NCBI GenBank assembly: GCA_025062245.1
Contig: JANXAD010000018.1
Location: 1 to 34,296 of the forward strand
Direction: 5' to 3'
Length of the DNA: 34,296 bases
From: Thermodesulfobacteriaceae bacterium
GTDB taxonomy: Bacteria; Desulfobacterota; Thermodesulfobacteria; Thermodesulfobacteriales; Thermodesulfobacteriaceae
Each line of letters begins with the position of its first letter. The stretch's first letter is position 1. Positions 30,754 to 34,296 of the stretch are shown piece by piece. Below the pieces are notes generated by a model that ran no database searches, had not been told where the DNA came from, and worked only from the letters and a program-made list of their open reading frames with translations. Position numbers and translations under genes: made by a program.

Positions 30754-33468
30754 TTATTTTCCCAAAGGAAAAGAAAACTTACGCAAAGGGGGGGAAAATC
30801 TTGAGAAGAACATCTTGCGAATTTCTTCTACTGTAAACACTGAAAGAGCTGCTCCACCTATCATAAGCCAGTCCATAAAGGAGAGAGGGTAGGTTTTAAA
30901 AGCCTTTTGCATAAAGGGTAAGTAAATAGCTAATAACATTAGTCCAAAGGAACTCAAAAGAGCTAAAATTAACCACCTATTGGTAAAGAAACCTAATTTA
31001 AAAATTGGAACCTCAGAGGATCGACAATTTAAAGCATTAACTAAGCGTAAAGTAATAATAGTAGCAAAAAACATAGTCATAGCTTTAGGTAGACTATGAG
31101 TATTAAGGGTGTAAACGAAAAAGCCTAAAGCCCAAAGCCCTATGAAAGTCCCCATAAGGGGAATAAAAAGCAGGGCATAGCGATTAAAAATTCCTTCCTT
31201 AGGATCTCTGGGAGGTTTGTTCATTATTCCTGGTTCAGAAGGTTCTACTCCTAAAGCTACAGCTGGAGCTCCATCCATAAGAAGATTAATATAAAGAATC
31301 TGCACCGCTACTAAAGGTAGGGGAAGTCCAGCTAAAAGAGCTAAGGTAAGTCCTACTACAGTTCCCATATTTCCAGTTAAAAGATAAACTAAATATTTTC
31401 TTATATTAGTAAAAATAGTCCTTCCCTCTTCTACAGCGGAAACTATAGTGGCAAAATTATCATCCAAAAGAATCATATCAGAAGCTTCCTTAGCCACATC
31501 CGTTCCAGTAATTCCCATAGCTATTCCAATATCTGCAGCTTTTAAAGCTGGAGCGTCATTTACTCCATCTCCTGTCATAGCCACAATTCGGTTTTTACTC
31601 TGAAAAGCTTTAACAATTTTTAGTTTATGCTCAGGAGATACTCTGGCATAAACAGAAATATTTTCTACCTCAGCTTCGAGCTCCTTTTCAGATATCTTTT
31701 CCAGTTCTTCTCCTGAAAGAGCTTTCTCTCCTTCCCTTAAAATACCCAGTTCCTTAGCTATAGCCATGGCTGTAATTTTATGATCTCCTGTGATCATAAC
31801 TGGTTTTATTCCTGCAGACTGACAAATTTTAACAGCCTCTTTAGCCTCCTCTCTTGGAGGATCTATCATTCCTACTAAACCTATTAAAACTAACTCTTTT
31901 TCTATTTCTTCTTCAGAGATTTTTAAGGATTGATGAGTCTTCAGGACTTTATAAGCCAGTCCTATAACTCTGAGTCCTTCCTTAGCCATTTCAATAACTA
32001 TTTCACGAATCTTCTCTTTTTCACTTTCAGTAAGCCTTTTTTCACAATTATCTACTAAAAGATAGTCGCAAAAACTTAAAAGCACCTCAGGAGCACCTTT
32101 ACAAAAAACTTCCTTTTCACCTTGGGAAGTTATGTGAACCGTGGTCATTCTCTTTCTTTCAGAAGTAAAGGGAATTTCTCCCACTCTGGGATAGGTTGCA
32201 ATTAAGGTATCTTTAAAAAATTTAGCCTTAGCACCTAATACAATTAAAGCTCCTTCAGTGGGATCACCCAAGATCTTCCACCTATTTTCTTCCCAAACTA
32301 AGGATGCATCATTACAGAGGACCCCTATTTTCAGCAAAAGCTCTAAATCCTCTCTTCTTTCAGAAAGGGGTTTTCCATTTATCAAAAATTGTCCTTCAGG
32401 GACATATCCTGTTCCAGTAACCTCAAGGAAAGTGTTATTCAACCAAATTTTAGTAACGGTCATTTCATTTTTAGTAAGAGTTCCTGTTTTATCGGAACAA
32501 ATAACCGAAACGCTTCCCAAAGTTTCTACCGCAGGAAGTTTCCTTATAAGGGCGTGTCTCTTTACCATCCTTTTTACACCCAAAGCTAAGCTTATGGTAA
32601 CTACCGCTGGAAGGGCTTCTGGGATTACTGCTACTGCTAAGGCTACACCCCAAAGAAGCATCTTCCAAAGAGGATGTCCCTTAAAAATTCCAAGAACGGC
32701 AATTAATCCGCAAAGAATCAGAATATAAAAGCCTAAACTTTTACTGGTTTTATCTAAGTTTTCCTGAAGGGGGGTTTTTCTTTCTTCTACTTCCTGAAGT
32801 AAACCGGCAATTTTCCCAAACTCCGTTTGCATCCCAGTGGCCACCACCACTCCCTTCCCCCTTCCATAGGTAACCACCGTCCCATAAAAGAGCATATTTT
32901 TTCTATCCCCTAAGGGGGTTTCTTCGGGAAGACTTGAAAGGTCCTTTTCAACAGGGGTTGATTCTCCAGTTAAAGGTGCTTCATCAACCTGTAAATTAAT
33001 TGCTTCAATAATCCGACAATCTGCAGGAACCTTATCTCCTGCAGACACTAACACTATATCTCCAGGAACTATTTCCTTAGCTGGAATTCTTTTCTCTAAT
33101 CCCTTTCTTAAAACTGTAGCCATAGGAACTGCTATCTTTTTTAAAGCCTCTAAGGCTTCCTCTGCTTTATATTCCTGAATAAAGCCCAAAACTCCTGAAA
33201 GGATAACTATTAAAAGAATAGTAATAAAATCTACAAGTTCTCCGAAAATAAGAGAAATTCCAGAAGCTACGAGAAGAATTAAGACCAAAAAATTGGTAAA
33301 TTGCCTTAGAAGTAAAATTAAAGGGGACTTTTTTTTCTTCTCTATTAGTTCATTGTAGCCATAAACTTTAAATCTTTCTTGGACTTCCTCTTCAGTTAAA
33401 CCCTCTAAACGGGTTTGAAAAACCTCCAAAGTTTCTTCGATTGAAAGGGCGTGGGGAACTTTTTTCAT
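30754..33468 (-). CDS. P-type calcium-transporting ATPase (P2A)
   Basis: 904 residues. Cation_ATPase_N (HALSIEETLEVFQTRLEGL), actuator loop LTGESTPVEKD, M4 VIPEALPAVVTISLALG, phosphorylation site CSDKTGTLT, nucleotide-binding KGAPEVLL, hinge MTGDGVNDAPALKAADIGIAMG, and M6 YINLLMDGAPAVALG with the N and D of the SERCA calcium site. About ten membrane helices. It should pump calcium (possibly manganese) out of the cytoplasm; a sodium/potassium-type role is less likely from M5/M6. No Shine-Dalgarno sequence precedes the ATG, and TTATAC ends only eight bases before it, so this mRNA may also be leaderless. It is not obviously part of an operon; 149 bases without features separate it from ffh. Confidence 0.93.
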   Translation of the reverse strand: MKKVPHALSIEETLEVFQTRLEGLTEEEVQERFKVYGYNELIEKKKKSPLILLLRQFTNFLVLILLVASGISLIFGELVDFITILLIVILSGVLGFIQEYKAEEALEALKKIAVPMATVLRKGLEKRIPAKEIVPGDIVLVSAGDKVPADCRIIEAINLQVDEAPLTGESTPVEKDLSSLPEETPLGDRKNMLFYGTVVTYGRGKGVVVATGMQTEFGKIAGLLQEVEERKTPLQENLDKTSKSLGFYILILCGLIAVLGIFKGHPLWKMLLWGVALAVAVIPEALPAVVTISLALGVKRMVKRHALIRKLPAVETLGSVSVICSDKTGTLTKNEMTVTKIWLNNTFLEVTGTGYVPEGQFLINGKPLSERREDLELLLKIGVLCNDASLVWEENRWKILGDPTEGALIVLGAKAKFFKDTLIATYPRVGEIPFTSERKRMTTVHITSQGEKEVFCKGAPEVLLSFCDYLLVDNCEKRLTESEKEKIREIVIEMAKEGLRVIGLAYKVLKTHQSLKISEEEIEKELVLIGLVGMIDPPREEAKEAVKICQSAGIKPVMITGDHKITAMAIAKELGILREGEKALSGEELEKISEKELEAEVENISVYARVSPEHKLKIVKAFQSKNRIVAMTGDGVNDAPALKAADIGIAMGITGTDVAKEASDMILLDDNFATIVSAVEEGRTIFTNIRKYLVYLLTGNMGTVVGLTLALLAGLPLPLVAVQILYINLLMDGAPAVALGVEPSEPGIMNKPPRDPKEGIFNRYALLFIPLMGTFIGLWALGFFVYTLNTHSLPKAMTMFFATIITLRLVNALNCRSSEVPIFKLGFFTNRWLILALLSSFGLMLLAIYLPFMQKAFKTYPLSFMDWLMIGGAALSVFTVEEIRKMFFSRFSPPLRKFSFPLGK

Positions 33469-33531
33469 TTGAAGGTATAATTTTAAAATTTATTATTAAA
33501 AAAGCAACTTACGAAAACTCAAATTAAGAGA

Positions 33532-33635
33532 GAGACCTTTGTAAAATTCAATAGTTTACCAAGGAGGCCTGGCTAACTCTCAAAAAAATTTTGGACTCAA
33601 TTTGTTTACCACTTACCATCTGATACAAAGGTCTC
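33532..33635. mobile_element. 104-bp mini-element inside copy 3
   Basis: GAGACCTTTGTA (33532-33543) is matched exactly by its inverse TACAAAGGTCTC (33624-33635). The 80 bases between have no open frame. It shares the left end with the larger copy 3. It may be a further shortened derivative, or the end pair of an element into which another copy was inserted. Confidence 0.45.
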
Positions 33636-33889
33636 GCAAATAAGTAGTTATCTTACTTAGAGATACCCTTTATGAAGGTATAAAAATTTCTTTCTTTGTA
33701 AAACCCCTTGGTAATTTCCTTATCAAGAATTTTTTTGAGATAAGAAATTTGTTTTTCAAAGAAAAAGAGCTTTTTAGTAGGTGTCTGAAGGGTAAAGGGT
33801 TTTGAGAAAGTATTTAAGCTATTTCCTTAGGGTTAGCGTTAGCGATGGGTTTGTGTTAAAGGATTAGGGTTAGGTTTAGAAAAGAAACT

Positions 33890-33976
33890 GCCAGAGCCTT
33901 TAACTATAGGTAGATTTCGCAAATCACTTGAAGATGTATAGGGAGGATTTTAAAGAGCTTGAAAAAAATATTTAAG
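33890..33976 (+). pseudogene. Frameshifted fragment in mobile element copy 3, related to 661-786
   Basis: The segment encodes LTIGRFRKSLEDV in one frame and, after a shift, YREDFKELEKNI followed by a TAA. Joined together the two align with the uninterrupted fragment of copy 1 (LTIGRFRKSLESIKVYRKCLKELE). The reading frame is therefore broken here. Probable leftover of a transposase C-terminus; family not recognised. Confidence 0.4.
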
Positions 33977-34135
33977 GTAAGGAATTTGAATATATAGGTG
34001 GGAAGACTTAATATTGTCAAGAGATAGGCTTAGGGAGTAAAAGAGGCTCTCAAGTAGCAGGAAGTTATGAGATAGACTAAGGAAATTTAAATCCACCAAA
34101 GAATTTTTAGACCAAAAATTTTTCAAAGGTTTCTT

Positions 34136-34296
34136 TTAGTATCCCAATTTAATTAAGGTGAGAAGGATTCCCAAAAACGAAAACCCTCTTATGATAAGCC
34201 ACTGCAGGAAATTAAACCTCCTTTCTAAAGCCTCTCTAAAGCCTCAAAACGGGTATTCATCTCCTTTTGTAAAGCCTCAAAACGAGTATTTATCTC
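34136..34296 (-). pseudogene. 3' end of a coiled-coil, membrane-tailed protein gene, frameshifted; 5' part outside window
   Basis: On the minus strand the upstream frame encodes an 11-residue repeated coiled coil (NTRFEALQKEM, NTRFEALERL) and stops at TAG 34225-34227. In the shifted frame sequence continues from GAG at 34234 as EALERRFNFLQWLIIRGF then a hydrophobic stretch (SFLGILLTLIKLGY) to TAA at 34136-34138. An 11-bp tandem duplication (34224-34245) separates the two frames; deleting one unit restores one reading frame with a C-terminal membrane helix. Proteins of this shape (RFEAL-type hendecad coiled coil plus a C-terminal helix) are common in thermophiles. It is either a pseudogene or a switchable gene. 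A sequencing error cannot be excluded. Confidence 0.6.
34224..34245 (-). repeat. 11-bp tandem duplication causing a frameshift
   Basis: On the minus strand GAGGCTTTAGA occurs twice in direct succession (34245-34235 and 34234-34224). The first unit is also part of a 33-bp coding repeat (CGTTTTGAGGCTTTA at 34284-34270 and 34251-34237). Since 11 is not divisible by 3, the duplication shifts the frame and brings in a TAG. Confidence 0.85.

Larger units (their letters stand above)
33531..34134 (+). mobile_element. Mobile element copy 3, about 604 bp, decayed and probably nested
   Basis: The left end reads AGAGACCTTTGTAAAATTCA at 33531 and the inverted right end AGAAACCTTTGAAAAATT at 34134. Internal sequence shared with copy 1 includes TTTAACTATAGGTAGATTTC (near 33900; one copy each) and AGGCTTAGG/CAGTAA-like sequence before the right end. 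No clean TTAA duplication is visible. A second inverted end pair at 33532-33635 suggests a smaller element within its left part. It occupies most of the 33469-34135 gene-free stretch, which otherwise holds AT-rich sequence and a few TTAGGGTTAG-like short repeats around 33827-33875. Confidence 0.65.

Noticed and set aside
33827-33875. TTAGGGTTAG-like telomere-type short repeats
   Set aside because: Only a few irregular copies (GGGTTAG, GCGTTAG, TTAGGGTTAGG) inside a decayed mobile element; no regular array.

Overview
The window is AT-rich, gene-dense bacterial chromosome with many short gaps, frequent start/stop overlaps and several GTG or TTG starts. The gene mix suggests a thermophilic, flagellated, diderm anaerobe, most likely Thermodesulfobacteriota (Thermodesulfobacterium/Caldimicrobium type). 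The clues are a GH57 + GH133 + GT4 glycogen cluster, a phosphoglucose isomerase of the kind found in transaldolase fusions, TrmD fused to a second SPOUT domain, DUF2148 and DUF2905 proteins, and a SapC-like protein next to flagellin. This placement is inference from gene content; no rRNA or tRNA gene is visible.

Layout from left to right. (1) 1-2074: the CDP-glucose branch of deoxysugar synthesis, rfbF (cut by the window edge) and rfbG, transcribed divergently and separated by a 364-bp non-autonomous mobile element. (2) 2109-5340, minus strand: flagellin with a near-consensus sigma-28 promoter and a strong terminator, followed by a coiled-coil PD-(D/E)XK-like protein and a SapC-like protein. 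(3) 5365-10427, minus strand: a close-packed run pgi-hemB-rlpA-rnc-era behind a good sigma-70-type promoter. (4) 10539-12052: a TPR protein converging on the branched-chain aminotransferase ilvE, their stop codons overlapping. (5) 12153-15598, minus strand: iron-dependent alcohol dehydrogenase, DUF2148 ferredoxin-like protein, trpF, DUF72, DUF2905, ending in a second copy of the mobile element. (6) 15936-18799: a hemerythrin-GGDEF-EAL signalling protein and, divergently, NAD kinase. (7) 18804-26781, minus strand: glycogen metabolism (GH133 debranching enzyme, GT4 synthase-like protein, GH57 enzyme, GT35 phosphorylase) followed by two small membrane-anchored proteins (DUF948, YtxH). Its promoter sits so close to the first ATG that the mRNA is predicted to be leaderless. 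(8) 26850-30604, minus strand: the translation/secretion run ffh-rpsP-khpA-rimM-trmD. (9) 30754-33468: a P2A-type calcium ATPase. (10) 33531-34296: a third, larger and probably nested copy of the mobile element, then the 3' end of a coiled-coil membrane protein gene broken by an 11-bp tandem duplication.

Most of the window is housekeeping. I do not see a complete undescribed system such as a new defence island. The least-explained signals are: the small mobile-element family sharing GAGACCTTTG-type ends, two of whose three copies touch the stop codon of a neighbouring gene; the repeat-driven frameshift at 34224-34245; the TrmD-SPOUT fusion; a possible sigma-28 link between flagellin and the rfbF sugar-nucleotide gene; and a gene-free stretch at 15720-15900 holding three diverged ~60-bp repeats.
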